The notes beneath the pieces are model-generated. The model searched no databases. It had not been told where the DNA came from and was given only the letters and a program-made list of their open reading frames with translations. This document shows, piece after piece, positions 53,866 through 62,525 of a stretch of DNA of 64,000 nucleotides. Source of the DNA: NZQO01 sp964639255 (GTDB taxonomy: Bacteria > Bacteroidota > Bacteroidia > Flavobacteriales > Flavobacteriaceae); assembly GCA_964639255.1 (NCBI GenBank), contig CAZXDP010000009.1:1-64000 (forward strand). Reading direction: 5' to 3'. A program made the translations under genes and the position numbers. Position 1 is the stretch's first letter. Every line of letters begins with the position of its first letter.

Positions 53866-53934
53866 GTAACTTGATATTGGGGCTTAAGCCATATGCTTTC
53901 CTTGGGTAGAGAAAGCATATGGACTTGGTTACAT
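53864..53934 (-). promoter_or_regulatory. Leader stem-loop that pairs the start codon of the type B cargo gene
   Basis: In the 104-base gap upstream of the cargo gene, CCATATGCTTTC (53889-53900) pairs perfectly with GAAAGCATATGG (53911-53922), a 12-bp stem with a 10-base loop. An outer 7-bp stem joins ATGTAAC (53864-53870) to GTTACAT (53928-53934). It includes two bases of the ATG at 53863-53865. No T-run follows, so this is not an intrinsic terminator. It could control translation of the cargo and the coupled barrel gene. Confidence 0.6.
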
Positions 53935-53969
53935 CTTAATTGTAAGATTGCCTGTATGGACTCGATTCT

Positions 53970-55271
53970 TTATTCCTGTTCGTTGATCGCAATAATTTTG
54001 TCGATTCTCAGTCTGAAATCTGGATTGTCCAAATTATGGGCATCTATGAACGTCTCCCTGTCTTGGCCTTTTGAATAAACATTGAAAAAGGCACTGTTCC
54101 CATACCAATTTTCAAGATCTTCGTTATTCGAATTTCCAGCAACGAAAATATTGCCACGACAGTTGTTAAAGTACATATTGGTAAACCGAATCTTCTCGAG
54201 GCTAGGTCCGGAAATCTTAATAGCCCTGTCGAAAATTACCGCTGGCTTAAAGCCAGAGAGGACACTTTTATCCATCGTTAAGGAAGCGTCTTTCGTAACA
54301 TACACTGCTTCGTCTACCAAGCCCACGTCCATATCGGCGTTGATATCTTTGCTTAAATTGAGCAGGGTTAGGTTTTTAGCTGAAACCGTGGTGTTTTCTT
54401 TGGTAAGGTCCACTTCTGCCTCGTCGCTATGGGAAGCTACAATAAGACTAGTGCCTTTTCCTGCTGCCGAAACATATGGCGAGCGCGCGGCCAACGAGTT
54501 GTGTATGGTAGCGTTAGTGCCGTCCTCAAACTTAAAGTCGGCCCTGCTGGCATGAAAAGATATTAGATTGTACAGGTTTACGTTACCGCCGCGCACGTAA
54601 AAAGAATTCCCCTGGCAGTAGCTCACCATTACATTCTCAATAACGGTTTGGTTTCCTACCCCAGCCAAGGTGAGGCCATTAAAGTAGCCATAGTCCTTCG
54701 TCCTGTTTCCGGCATATTCTATGCGCACGTAGCGCAGTATCCCAGAGTTGCTCTCTAGGTTCTCACCACCGTAGAAAGTACTTGTTGGGGTTGGGGGGTT
54801 CAATCCCATGTTCAAGTTCCATCGACTGCCAATTTTATTGACCGGGGCACTACCGTGTATAAAAACACCGCCCCAATCGCCTTTTTTCCGAACATCTGCG
54901 TTCGAAGAAAATACAATAGGGTCTGTTTGTGTTCCTTCGGCAATGATTTTCGAACCATCTGCGATGGTAAGGGAACCCTTTGTTTTGACATCCCCCAAGA
55001 TGACGGTTCCCGGCTCTATGGTTAACGTAGCGCTATCTGTAACAAATACGTTTCCCATTAACAAATAAACATCCTTTTTGTAAAGCTTTGTGTCTTTGTT
55101 GATATCCCCAACCAGAATGCGCGATGGCTGGGCAAATTCGTTCTTACTCGGCTTGAACTCCGTCCAGAGGTTCAGCCAGTTCTCAATTCCATAAATTCCT
55201 TTCTCCTGTTGTGCGAGGGCACCAATGGCGATAAAAAGGAACCACACGGGTACTAGTAGTTTTTTTATCAT
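53970..55271 (-). CDS. Secreted beta-helix-like protein of unknown function
   Basis: This 433-residue protein has a signal peptide (KKLLVPVWFLFIAIGALAQ). The repeated pattern of short hydrophobic strands and turns fits a right-handed beta-helix surface protein. It is seen in SATLTIEPGTVILGD, GSLTIADGSKIIAEGTQTDP, DWGGVFIHGSAPVN, and NGLTLAGVGNQTVIENVMVS. Similar Bacteroidetes proteins are usually annotated without function. It lacks a recognisable T9SS sorting domain and ends in RIDKIIAINEQE, so it is probably periplasmic or surface-attached by another route. A strong promoter (55310-55342) is directly upstream, making it the likely first gene of the transcript that continues into the T9SS cargo genes. 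Confidence 0.7.
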   Translation of the reverse strand: MIKKLLVPVWFLFIAIGALAQQEKGIYGIENWLNLWTEFKPSKNEFAQPSRILVGDINKDTKLYKKDVYLLMGNVFVTDSATLTIEPGTVILGDVKTKGSLTIADGSKIIAEGTQTDPIVFSSNADVRKKGDWGGVFIHGSAPVNKIGSRWNLNMGLNPPTPTSTFYGGENLESNSGILRYVRIEYAGNRTKDYGYFNGLTLAGVGNQTVIENVMVSYCQGNSFYVRGGNVNLYNLISFHASRADFKFEDGTNATIHNSLAARSPYVSAAGKGTSLIVASHSDEAEVDLTKENTTVSAKNLTLLNLSKDINADMDVGLVDEAVYVTKDASLTMDKSVLSGFKPAVIFDRAIKISGPSLEKIRFTNMYFNNCRGNIFVAGNSNNEDLENWYGNSAFFNVYSKGQDRETFIDAHNLDNPDFRLRIDKIIAINEQE

Positions 55272-55309
55272 GGTTGTTGAAAATTAATTGATATACATAC
55301 TTATATAGT

Positions 55310-55342
55310 CAAAAATATAAAAAAATATCCACGAAATGCAAA
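55310..55342 (-). promoter_or_regulatory. Promoter of the beta-helix/T9SS cargo gene group
   Basis: On the minus strand TTTG (55342-55339), 21 bases, then TATTTTTG (55317-55310) reproduce both boxes of the Bacteroidetes consensus (TTTG about 19-21 bases before TAnnTTTG). Transcription would start about 35 bases before the ATG at 55271. It is the best promoter match found in the window. Confidence 0.75.
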
Positions 55343-55524
55343 TATAATCGATAAAATGCACGATTTTATTTTGAACAATCCCAATTGTTAACAAAATATT
55401 GAATGAAAACGGTTTCCGTGGGAATGCATAGGACATCCCTGGTTGCCTGTGCAAAAGGCGTAGGACACGGGGAATTGGCGAGCAGTTACCCCGTCCCAGC
55501 GATTAGTTCGGGTCCCTTTCGGAA

Positions 55525-55971
55525 CTAGTTAAATTCATCGAAAGTGTGAAGTGCTTTCAAAGTTTGTTCATAAAACAAGATCGCTGCGATGAGGTTCGAC
55601 TTATCAGAATAGGGTAAAATCAATTTCTGAAAGGCAATGGTGTTTTCAAAATAAGTAGACGTAGCTTGAATATTGTCTTCCAAAGCTTTTCGATGCTCCT
55701 TAGTATCAGGAATCCCTAACGAGCTCATCGTTACGCCTGGTTTTGTAGTAAAAGCGATATTAGGTAATATCTTGATAATTACTTCAATACGGGCATTGTA
55801 GAGTTCGAGCAATTTTCCCTTGGGAAAAGATTCGAGCTCTTCCCTATCGTGGTACTTATCGATATTAACGTTATCGCTTATGATAAATTGGGCGTCTTTC
55901 TGCGCCAAAGTGGTCGCGGTACCAAATACGAACAAAACAACAAAAAGTGCGAGGGTAGTTTTCATAGTCAT
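55525..55971 (-). CDS. Small secreted helical protein of unknown function
   Basis: This 148-residue protein has a signal peptide (KTTLALFVVLFVFGTATTLAQ) and a largely helical mature part. HDREELESFPKGKLLELYNA and LEDNIQATSTYFENTIAFQK suggest a compact helical bundle. No family is recognised. Two in-frame ATGs (55971 and 55965) are possible starts and differ by two residues. It is separated from the beta-helix gene by 253 bases containing that gene's own promoter, so the two are probably not one operon. A -7 box is at 56060-56067. The 253-base gap otherwise shows no site I can identify. Confidence 0.65.
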   Translation of the reverse strand: MTMKTTLALFVVLFVFGTATTLAQKDAQFIISDNVNIDKYHDREELESFPKGKLLELYNARIEVIIKILPNIAFTTKPGVTMSSLGIPDTKEHRKALEDNIQATSTYFENTIAFQKLILPYSDKSNLIAAILFYEQTLKALHTFDEFN

Positions 55972-56059
55972 AATTAGGTTTTAGATTGAGGGCTTTATGC
56001 TAACAATTAACAATGCTACAATAATAATCGATTAAATGAAAAAAACATCGGCAAAATAC

Positions 56060-56067
56060 CAAAAATA
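56060..56067 (-). promoter_or_regulatory. Candidate -7 box for the small secreted protein gene
   Basis: TATTTTTG on the minus strand lies about 90 bases upstream of the ATG. The nearest TTTTG upstream gives a short spacer (14 bases), so the match is incomplete. Confidence 0.35.
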
Positions 56068-56157
56068 TCTGGAAAGGTATGCAAAATTTAATATATTGCA
56101 GAATATTCCTACATTATATCGCTTTTAAATACGAAGGTTTTGTATGCTTGGTTTTGA

Positions 56158-56188
56158 ATAAAAAAAACCGCCTTGTATCACAAAGCGG
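56158..56188 (-). terminator. Intrinsic terminator of the SusD-like gene
   Basis: Read on the minus strand, ACCGCTTTG pairs with CAAGGCGGT (one G-U pair) around a five-base loop and is followed by a run of seven or eight Ts. It lies 23 bases after the stop of the SusD-like gene. Confidence 0.85.
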
Positions 56189-56210
56189 TCTTAATTGGGG
56201 TGTAAAACTG

Positions 56211-57902
56211 TTAATCAATGAAACCGGCTGGATTGTTGTCCCAAAAAACCTGAGTGGTAGTTGGCTTGAATTCCAGATTTGGATTCAACGAGACCCAGTC
56301 AACTGGGTAAGGTATCGATCGTGGGAAAGGCTCTTTGCCAAAAACGGGCGCTTGTAGGTCGGGCATTCCTGTTCGGCGATATAGATTGTAGATTTCAATA
56401 CCATTTCCAAAAGCGGCCAGGAAATATTCTCGCGCTACGACAGCAAGCTTTTCCTGGGCGCCAGCGTCATTAAATTCGGCCAGTACTCTAGCCACATAGG
56501 CGTCAACATCGGCTTGTGACGCCTCCAAATTTATTCCAGAATTGGGACTAACGGTGTTAAGCCCATCTGAAAATCCCAGGACCTTCTGCATACTTTGACG
56601 TATGGCAGTTTCTAAGTATTCATTCGGGCTACCTGGTGTGCCCAAGGTCAAAGATGCCTCGGCTAGCATAAAATGGGTGAAGGAACTCAATGCAATTGGG
56701 AGAATTCCCCCTCCAGAGAGCGTGTTGTCGCTCATTCGTGCCTGTTCAAAGGCATCGTTGTCAAATGCGCCGCCAATGGGATACACTCCTAATGTTGATC
56801 GCCTTGTCCCGTCGTTTGGCAAACCCTCATCGTCAGCGTGATCGCGGCCCCAGTATAGATTTCCAACATAGCAATAATCGTAGACGGGATCGCCCGCGCA
56901 CGGTAAATTACTGCCAGATGGAGGGTTTTCCGTTTGCCTGTAGGTATAATATCTTAATCTAGGATCGGCGATGCCCTCTTCGATAAATGGCGGATTGGCG
57001 TCTCCTGCATTAAGATAGTCCAGCATATTGTTGCTTAGGTAGAAAGTTGCGCCACCGCCTGAATAATTTAGGTAGTACCATAGGTGCTCATCTAAAGGAA
57101 AAGGGCCAAAGTCGTATTTATAATAAAAATCTTCGTTAGGCTGGTCTATAAGGTCTTCATTTAACAAACGGGTAATCCCAGCTGTCGCCCTCGCTGGATC
57201 CACAAGACGTAAGTTTAAGAATGCTTTTAGCTGAAGCGTATTGGCAAATGCTATCCACTCTTGTTTGTTGAAATTTTTACTATTGTAAATTTGAAGGGGA
57301 ATTTCAGCAGAGCTCTTCTCAAAATTGATCTTGGCAGAATCTAAGGCAGCGATTTGTGCATCGTAAATGAAACTGCCGTCGTCCAGCCCTGCCGAATATG
57401 AACTGTTCACATCGGTAGCTTCGGTATAGGGAATATCTCCGTGGAAATCTACCGCCGTCATAAATTGATACGCCTGCATCACCTGTGCGGTGCCTCTATA
57501 ATAAGGGATGTCGTAAATATCGGTAGAATCGAACCGACGAATATAATCCAAATTCTGCTTAGATTGATACAAGGTGTGCCACGAATTGCTGCCAGAAAAA
57601 GGCACATTGTTCGTATACGTGCTAAACATAGCAAGGTGTCTCACAAATCGTGTGCTTACCAAATTATAGTGGTTATAATAGTCTATTGTTCTGTCTAAAA
57701 TATATTTTAGATAGATATCGGGATCTCCCGGGGGCAGGCCATTCGCCCCTAAGGCGCCATCGCCACCACCATTATTGGGAGTGTCTGCGATAGGATCATC
57801 AGGAACAGGATCGCCCATATCATCGGTCTCACTGCAACTGGCAGAGAAAAGTACCATTAAAATAAAGGCCAAAAAGACGTTTGGGGTGAGTGTATTTTTC
57901 AT
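56211..57902 (-). CDS. SusD/RagB-family outer-membrane lipoprotein
   Basis: This 563-residue protein carries a lipoprotein signal (FSASCSETDD, Cys about residue 23) and an Asp/Pro/Gly-rich linker. The SusD-like helical fold shows YRGTAQVMQAYQFMTAVDFH with GDIPYTEA, then EWIAFANTLQLKAFLNLRLV and YFLAAFGNGIEIYNLYRRTG. This fits the SusD-like_2 branch. SusD proteins bind nutrients over a SusC-type TonB-dependent channel. No SusC gene lies on either side: upstream is divergent pyrG (first codon about 160 bases away) and downstream is a terminator. It may use a SusC encoded elsewhere. Confidence 0.85.
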   Translation of the reverse strand: MKNTLTPNVFLAFILMVLFSASCSETDDMGDPVPDDPIADTPNNGGGDGALGANGLPPGDPDIYLKYILDRTIDYYNHYNLVSTRFVRHLAMFSTYTNNVPFSGSNSWHTLYQSKQNLDYIRRFDSTDIYDIPYYRGTAQVMQAYQFMTAVDFHGDIPYTEATDVNSSYSAGLDDGSFIYDAQIAALDSAKINFEKSSAEIPLQIYNSKNFNKQEWIAFANTLQLKAFLNLRLVDPARATAGITRLLNEDLIDQPNEDFYYKYDFGPFPLDEHLWYYLNYSGGGATFYLSNNMLDYLNAGDANPPFIEEGIADPRLRYYTYRQTENPPSGSNLPCAGDPVYDYCYVGNLYWGRDHADDEGLPNDGTRRSTLGVYPIGGAFDNDAFEQARMSDNTLSGGGILPIALSSFTHFMLAEASLTLGTPGSPNEYLETAIRQSMQKVLGFSDGLNTVSPNSGINLEASQADVDAYVARVLAEFNDAGAQEKLAVVAREYFLAAFGNGIEIYNLYRRTGMPDLQAPVFGKEPFPRSIPYPVDWVSLNPNLEFKPTTTQVFWDNNPAGFID

Positions 57903-58003
57903 GTAAAAATCATTATAAGGCGTAAATCTAAAAAAAATATTGAATTTCGGAATTAAAGAAGACCGTTCGAATCAACAATTTTTCCTTTCTGCCAAATTCG
58001 TTC

Positions 58004-58032
58004 TTGCGTTCCCTTAGAAAACCCTATCTTTG
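58004..58032 (+). promoter_or_regulatory. Promoter of pyrG
   Basis: TTG (58004-58006), 18 bases, TATCTTTG (58025-58032) fit the flavobacterial -33/-7 pattern. The -7 box lies about 33 bases before the ATG at 58066. An in-frame TTG at 58030 falls inside the -7 box and therefore cannot be the start codon. Confidence 0.7.
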
Positions 58033-58065
58033 CATCCCGTAAAATCATCTCAGCAAAGGTACATA

Positions 58066-59682
58066 ATGAGCACTACCAAATACATCTTCGTTACGGGCGG
58101 GGTATCTTCATCACTAGGAAAGGGAATCATTGCGGCATCTTTGGCCAAATTATTGCAGGCCAGGGGTTTTAGGGTTACTATCCAAAAATTGGATCCGTAT
58201 ATCAATGTTGATCCCGGAACCTTAAATCCGTATGAGCACGGAGAGTGCTATGTTACCGACGATGGTGCCGAAACCGATCTAGATCTTGGTCATTACGAAC
58301 GATTCTTGAATGTTAAGACCTCCCAAGCCAATAATGTTACCACGGGCCGTATTTACCAAAGTGTTATTGAAAAAGAGCGCCGCGGTGAGTTTTTAGGTAA
58401 AACCGTACAGGTGGTGCCCCATATTACCAACGAGATCAAGGAACGGGTGCAGTTGCTGGGCAGCAATGGCGATTATGATATAGTGATAACCGAAATTGGC
58501 GGTACGGTTGGCGATATTGAATCATTACCTTACATTGAGGCGGTTCGCCAATTGCGATGGGAGCTAGGCGACGATAATGCCCTTGTAATTCACCTTACGT
58601 TGGTGCCCTATCTTTCAGCCGCCAAGGAGCTGAAGACAAAACCCACACAACACTCTGTCAAGACCTTAATGGAAAGCGGTATTAAGGCAGATATATTGGT
58701 ATGTCGTACAGAGCACGAACTTTCGGATGATCTTCGAACCAAGTTGGCCCTTTTCTGCAACGTTAAGAAAGAAGCCGTTATACAGTCTATCGATGCTTCT
58801 ACGATTTACGATGTTCCCAATATGATGTTGCAGGAAGGCTTGGACACTGTTACCCTAAAAAAATTAAACCTTACTGAGAAGAATGAACCCGATCTAACCC
58901 GCTGGAATGCGTTTTTACAGCGCCACAAGAATCCCAAAAGCGAGGTGCGAATCGGCTTGATAGGGAAATACGTAGAGCTTCAGGACAGTTACAAATCCAT
59001 CTTGGAGGCATTTATTCACGCCGGTGCCGAAAACGAAGTACGGGTGCACGTAGAGTACATTCATTCCGAACATATAGACGCGAAATCCATTCCTCAACGA
59101 TTTGCAAATCTGGATGGAATTTTAGTCGCTCCAGGCTTCGGCGAACGTGGCATTGAGGGCAAGGTGGCAGCCGTGAAATACGCACGTGAAAATCAGCTGC
59201 CCTTTTTGGGTATTTGCCTGGGCATGCAAATGGCTGTTATTGAGTATGCCCGTAACATCTTGGGCATACACGACGCAAACTCTACCGAGATGTGTCCCGA
59301 TACGCCAAATCCCGTTATTAGTCTTATGGAAAGTCAAAAGAACGTCACGACGAAAGGGGGCACCATGCGGTTGGGCGCTTGGAAATGCGATCTTGCCGAT
59401 GGCAGTATTGTGCATTCGGTATATGGGGAATCCTCCATAGAGGAACGCCACCGCCACCGCTACGAATACAACAATAAGTATAAAGAGCAGTTCGAGGCAG
59501 CAGGCTTAAAGGCCACCGGAATCAATCCCGAAACAGGATTGGTAGAGATTGTTGAGATTGAATCACATCCTTGGTTCGTGGGGGTGCAATACCACCCAGA
59601 GTACAAGAGCACCGTTGCCAGTCCGCATCCCCTGTTTGTAGCTTTCGTGAAAGCTGCGCGGGAGCATGCCGCTAAAAACTAA
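58066..59682 (+). CDS. pyrG: CTP synthase
   Basis: This 538-residue enzyme amidates UTP to CTP with glutamine. The start is the ATG at 58066, giving the conserved N-terminus STTKYIFVTGGVSSSLGKG. The synthetase domain (about residues 1-270) contains LDPYINVDPGTLNPYEHGE, YERFL, and HLTLVPYL with KELKTKPTQHSVK. The class I glutaminase domain has the nucleophilic cysteine in FLGICLGMQMA and the catalytic His/Glu in GVQYHPEY. All catalytic parts are present and length is normal. A good promoter lies upstream, and yidC follows after 105 bases on the same strand. Confidence 0.97.
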   Translation: MSTTKYIFVTGGVSSSLGKGIIAASLAKLLQARGFRVTIQKLDPYINVDPGTLNPYEHGECYVTDDGAETDLDLGHYERFLNVKTSQANNVTTGRIYQSVIEKERRGEFLGKTVQVVPHITNEIKERVQLLGSNGDYDIVITEIGGTVGDIESLPYIEAVRQLRWELGDDNALVIHLTLVPYLSAAKELKTKPTQHSVKTLMESGIKADILVCRTEHELSDDLRTKLALFCNVKKEAVIQSIDASTIYDVPNMMLQEGLDTVTLKKLNLTEKNEPDLTRWNAFLQRHKNPKSEVRIGLIGKYVELQDSYKSILEAFIHAGAENEVRVHVEYIHSEHIDAKSIPQRFANLDGILVAPGFGERGIEGKVAAVKYARENQLPFLGICLGMQMAVIEYARNILGIHDANSTEMCPDTPNPVISLMESQKNVTTKGGTMRLGAWKCDLADGSIVHSVYGESSIEERHRHRYEYNNKYKEQFEAAGLKATGINPETGLVEIVEIESHPWFVGVQYHPEYKSTVASPHPLFVAFVKAAREHAAKN

Positions 59683-59787
59683 CAGACAATTTGTCGCAAC
59701 GGTTCTTTGGGAGAAGTTGTTGCTATAAATAGAAAAACCTAGCACAATACGAATAATGTAAACACCGCATTAAGAGCGGTTTATTTT

Positions 59788-61665
59788 ATGGAAGAAAAGA
59801 AATTTGATGTTAATTCCCTCATAGGATTTGTACTCATTGGCGCCATCTTGGTGTGGATGCTTTACATGCAAAAACCATCGAAAGACGAGGTACAGGCAGA
59901 ATCCCAAACCACCGAATCGGTCGCTTCCGAAACTTCGAACGCCGTACCCGCCAGTGACACGGTACCGCTTCAAGAAGGCATAGACAGTTTTTCCACATCT
60001 CAAGATTCCTTGGCCATGGAAAAGCTGCGCACCCAATTGGGCTCGTTTGCCTATTCCGCATCCATGCCTTCGGCTACAGATCAGGTTACCGTCCTCGAAA
60101 ACGAGGTGTTGTATCTTGAAATTAACAACAAGGGAGGGTATATTGAAGAAGCCCGTTTAAAGCAACATAACACCTTCGATGGCCATCCTGTATATTTAAT
60201 TGAAGACGGCAATGCTTCCTTTAACCTACAGTTCTCTTCAGAAAACCGACAGCTCAATTCAGAGAACTTATATTTTGAGCCAAGCTTTTCGGAAAGCGGA
60301 GATACCCAAGTGCTTTCCATGAAGCTGAAAACATCAGAAAACGCTTACATAGAGTATCGTTATGAATTGCCACCGAATGAATACATGCTCGATTTTAGCA
60401 TTCGCTCGCAAGGGGTGGAAGGTGTCGTCGATATGTCACAGCCCATCTATCTCGACTGGCAACTTAAGGGATATCGCCACGCAAAGAGCATTACCTACGA
60501 GAACAGGTATTCTAGATTGACCTACGAATATGAGGATGACAACTACGATAAGCTGTCGCCTACCGGGGAGGATAGTGAAATTGAAAAAGACGTCGATTGG
60601 ATGAACTTTAGGCAGCATTTCTTCAGCTCCATGCTCCTAACCGACACCCCATTTAAGGAAGTGGCCTTCAAATCGGTCGATTTGGTAGAAGATGAAGAGG
60701 TAGACACGCTTTATACCAAACAATACGGTGCCAAAATGCTGCTCGAACCCAAGGCCGGTTCGCTGGCCTATGATATGAATATGTACTATGGTCCAACCGA
60801 TTATCAAATTTTCAAGCAGTACGATCGCAACCTTGATGAGGCTATGCCGCTCGGGTGGGGAATCTTCGGGACGATCAACAAATATATCATCATCCCGCTC
60901 TTCGGATTCTTAAGTGGTTTCTTGCCAGCAGGAATTGCCATTATCTTTATGACAGTGCTGGTAAAGTTGGTGCTCTCGCCCGTACAGTACAAACAATACC
61001 TTTCGCAGGCCAAGATGAAAATCTTGAAGCCCGAAATTGATGAAATTCGCGAAAAGTACGAGGGCAATCAGATGAAGATCCAGCAGGAAACCATGAAATT
61101 GCAAAGCATTGCCGGTGCCAGTCCGTTAAAAGGTTGCTTGCCTGCCCTGTTGCAAATTCCAGTTTTCTACGCCCTGTTTACCTTTTTCCCTACCGCCTTC
61201 GATTTAAGGCAGAAGAGCTTTCTATGGGCCGAAGACCTCTCCAGCTATGATACCATTGCAGAGCTTCCATTTCACATACCGTTTTACGGTGACCACGTGA
61301 GCTTGTTCCCCATTTTGGCGTCGATTGCCATTTTTGCTTATATGATGATGACCATGGGGCAGAGCATGCAGGCGCAGCAGCAGCCAGGAATGCCCAACAT
61401 GAAATTTTTAATGTACCTCTCGCCACTCTTTATGTTGGTGTTCTTCAACAACTACGCCAGCGGGTTGTCCCTGTATTATCTTACCTCCAACTTAATTACC
61501 ATAGGCATTATGTTGGTGATAAAGAATTTTATATTGGACGAGGATAAGATACACGCGAAAATTCAAGAGAACAAGAAAAAGCCCAAAAAGCAAAACCGTT
61601 TCCAGCGGAAAATGGCCGAAATGATGGAGCAGGCAGAACAACAGAAAAAGGCTGGAAAAAGATAA
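59788..61665 (+). CDS. yidC: Membrane protein insertase YidC
   Basis: This 625-residue protein has the Gram-negative YidC layout. An N-terminal membrane segment (NSLIGFVLIGAILVWMLY, about residues 9-26) is followed by a linker rich in Ser/Thr/Glu, a large periplasmic beta-sandwich domain (about residues 85-350), and the conserved five-helix insertase domain. In the latter, LVKLVLSPVQYKQYLSQAKM marks the cytoplasmic loop, CLPALLQIPVFYALFTFFP the next span, and YYLTSNLITIGIMLVIKN the last. The lysine-rich tail is typical for ribosome contact. It inserts inner-membrane proteins alone or with Sec. A small ACCGC/GCGGT hairpin at 59764-59780 just before the ATG could be a weak pyrG terminator. Confidence 0.95.
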   Translation: MEEKKFDVNSLIGFVLIGAILVWMLYMQKPSKDEVQAESQTTESVASETSNAVPASDTVPLQEGIDSFSTSQDSLAMEKLRTQLGSFAYSASMPSATDQVTVLENEVLYLEINNKGGYIEEARLKQHNTFDGHPVYLIEDGNASFNLQFSSENRQLNSENLYFEPSFSESGDTQVLSMKLKTSENAYIEYRYELPPNEYMLDFSIRSQGVEGVVDMSQPIYLDWQLKGYRHAKSITYENRYSRLTYEYEDDNYDKLSPTGEDSEIEKDVDWMNFRQHFFSSMLLTDTPFKEVAFKSVDLVEDEEVDTLYTKQYGAKMLLEPKAGSLAYDMNMYYGPTDYQIFKQYDRNLDEAMPLGWGIFGTINKYIIIPLFGFLSGFLPAGIAIIFMTVLVKLVLSPVQYKQYLSQAKMKILKPEIDEIREKYEGNQMKIQQETMKLQSIAGASPLKGCLPALLQIPVFYALFTFFPTAFDLRQKSFLWAEDLSSYDTIAELPFHIPFYGDHVSLFPILASIAIFAYMMMTMGQSMQAQQQPGMPNMKFLMYLSPLFMLVFFNNYASGLSLYYLTSNLITIGIMLVIKNFILDEDKIHAKIQENKKKPKKQNRFQRKMAEMMEQAEQQKKAGKR

Positions 61666-61744
61666 TGCTGTAATTTCATTTTTTTTTGAAATTTTCGCTT
61701 TGCCCGAACGTTAAGGGATTGTAGAAGTAAAATTCTGAATACTT

Positions 61745-62419
61745 ATGAAGTATACCCTAATCCTTTCTTTGTTACTCGGTGTTCTAGCCCATTCGCAGGA
61801 GGGCAGCAACGGGTACGATGCCCAAGGCAAACGGCATGGCATATGGGAGAAAAGGTATCCCGGAACCCAACAGCTTCGGTACAAAGGAGCATTTGAGCAC
61901 GGTAAGGAAGTGGGGACCTTTCGCTTTTATTGTGAAACCTGCGTAGACCAGCCCAGTACGGTGATGGAATACCAACCTGACGGTTCGGCCAATGTATCTT
62001 ATTTCACCACAGAGGGGCACCTTGTTAGCACCGGTTCCATGCGTGACAAAAAGCGCCAGGGAGAGTGGCTATACTACCACGAAGGTTCGAATAGTATAAT
62101 GATGCGTGAGCATTACGAAGATGATGTACTACATGGCATAAAAGAAACCTACTATCCTAGTGGCCAAATCACCGAAACCCAATACTTCCAAAATGGTGTG
62201 GCCAATGGTGAAAACCGCTATTATTCGCCAGTGGGCATCCTCATCAAGAAATTGATGTATGTCGATGGAAAGCTGCACGGCTCGGCCGAATATTACGATG
62301 CCTCTGGAACCCTCAGCATTTCAGGTACTTATAAAAATGGACAAAAGCACGGACTTTGGAAATATTTTGAAGAAGGTGTACTTAGCAGGGAGGAAACGTT
62401 TCCAAAAAAATTCAAGTAG
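61745..62419 (+). CDS. Secreted MORN-repeat protein (YwqK-like)
   Basis: This 224-residue protein has a signal peptide (KYTLILSLLLGVLAHSQEG) and a series of MORN-type repeats: GKRHGIWEKRYPGTQQLRYK, KRQGEWLYYHEG, LHGIKETYYPSGQITETQYF, ANGENRYYSPVG, LHGSAEYYDASGTLSISG and KHGLWKYFEEG. Such proteins are often annotated as YwqK-family antitoxins, but with its signal peptide and no toxin gene next to it this copy is more likely an envelope protein. Flavobacteriaceae encode many. It begins 79 bases after yidC, and its gene is followed by a small inverted repeat and the mnmA promoter. Confidence 0.8.
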   Translation: MKYTLILSLLLGVLAHSQEGSNGYDAQGKRHGIWEKRYPGTQQLRYKGAFEHGKEVGTFRFYCETCVDQPSTVMEYQPDGSANVSYFTTEGHLVSTGSMRDKKRQGEWLYYHEGSNSIMMREHYEDDVLHGIKETYYPSGQITETQYFQNGVANGENRYYSPVGILIKKLMYVDGKLHGSAEYYDASGTLSISGTYKNGQKHGLWKYFEEGVLSREETFPKKFK

Positions 62420-62440
62420 CAGTTTCGCGAACTTTTTCGT

Positions 62441-62461
62441 CACTAGAAAAAGCGTCTAGTG
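62441..62461. repeat. Small inverted repeat upstream of mnmA
   Basis: CACTAGA (62441-62447) and TCTAGTG (62455-62461) form a perfect 7-bp stem with a 7-base loop. No T-run follows on either side. It is between the MORN gene stop and the mnmA promoter and could be a weak terminator or an operator. Confidence 0.35.
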
Positions 62462-62501
62462 CGCCGGCTGGGCATCGCTGCCTAAAACCAGTCTAATTGC
62501 G

Positions 62502-62509
62502 TACCTTTG
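62502..62509 (+). promoter_or_regulatory. -7 box of the mnmA promoter
   Basis: TACCTTTG fits TAnnTTTG and lies 16 bases before the mnmA ATG at 62526. This predicts a very short leader of roughly ten bases. No clear -33 TTG was found. Confidence 0.55.
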
Positions 62510-62525
62510 CAAAAAATTGAATCTG

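Noticed and set aside
58030..58065. N-terminal extension of CTP synthase from TTG at 58030
   Set aside because: The TTG is part of the TATCTTTG promoter box and the extra residues are not conserved in CTP synthases; the ATG at 58066 gives the normal N-terminus.
61745..62419. Toxin-antitoxin system
   Set aside because: Only the MORN protein is present, it carries a signal peptide, and neighbouring genes are yidC and mnmA.
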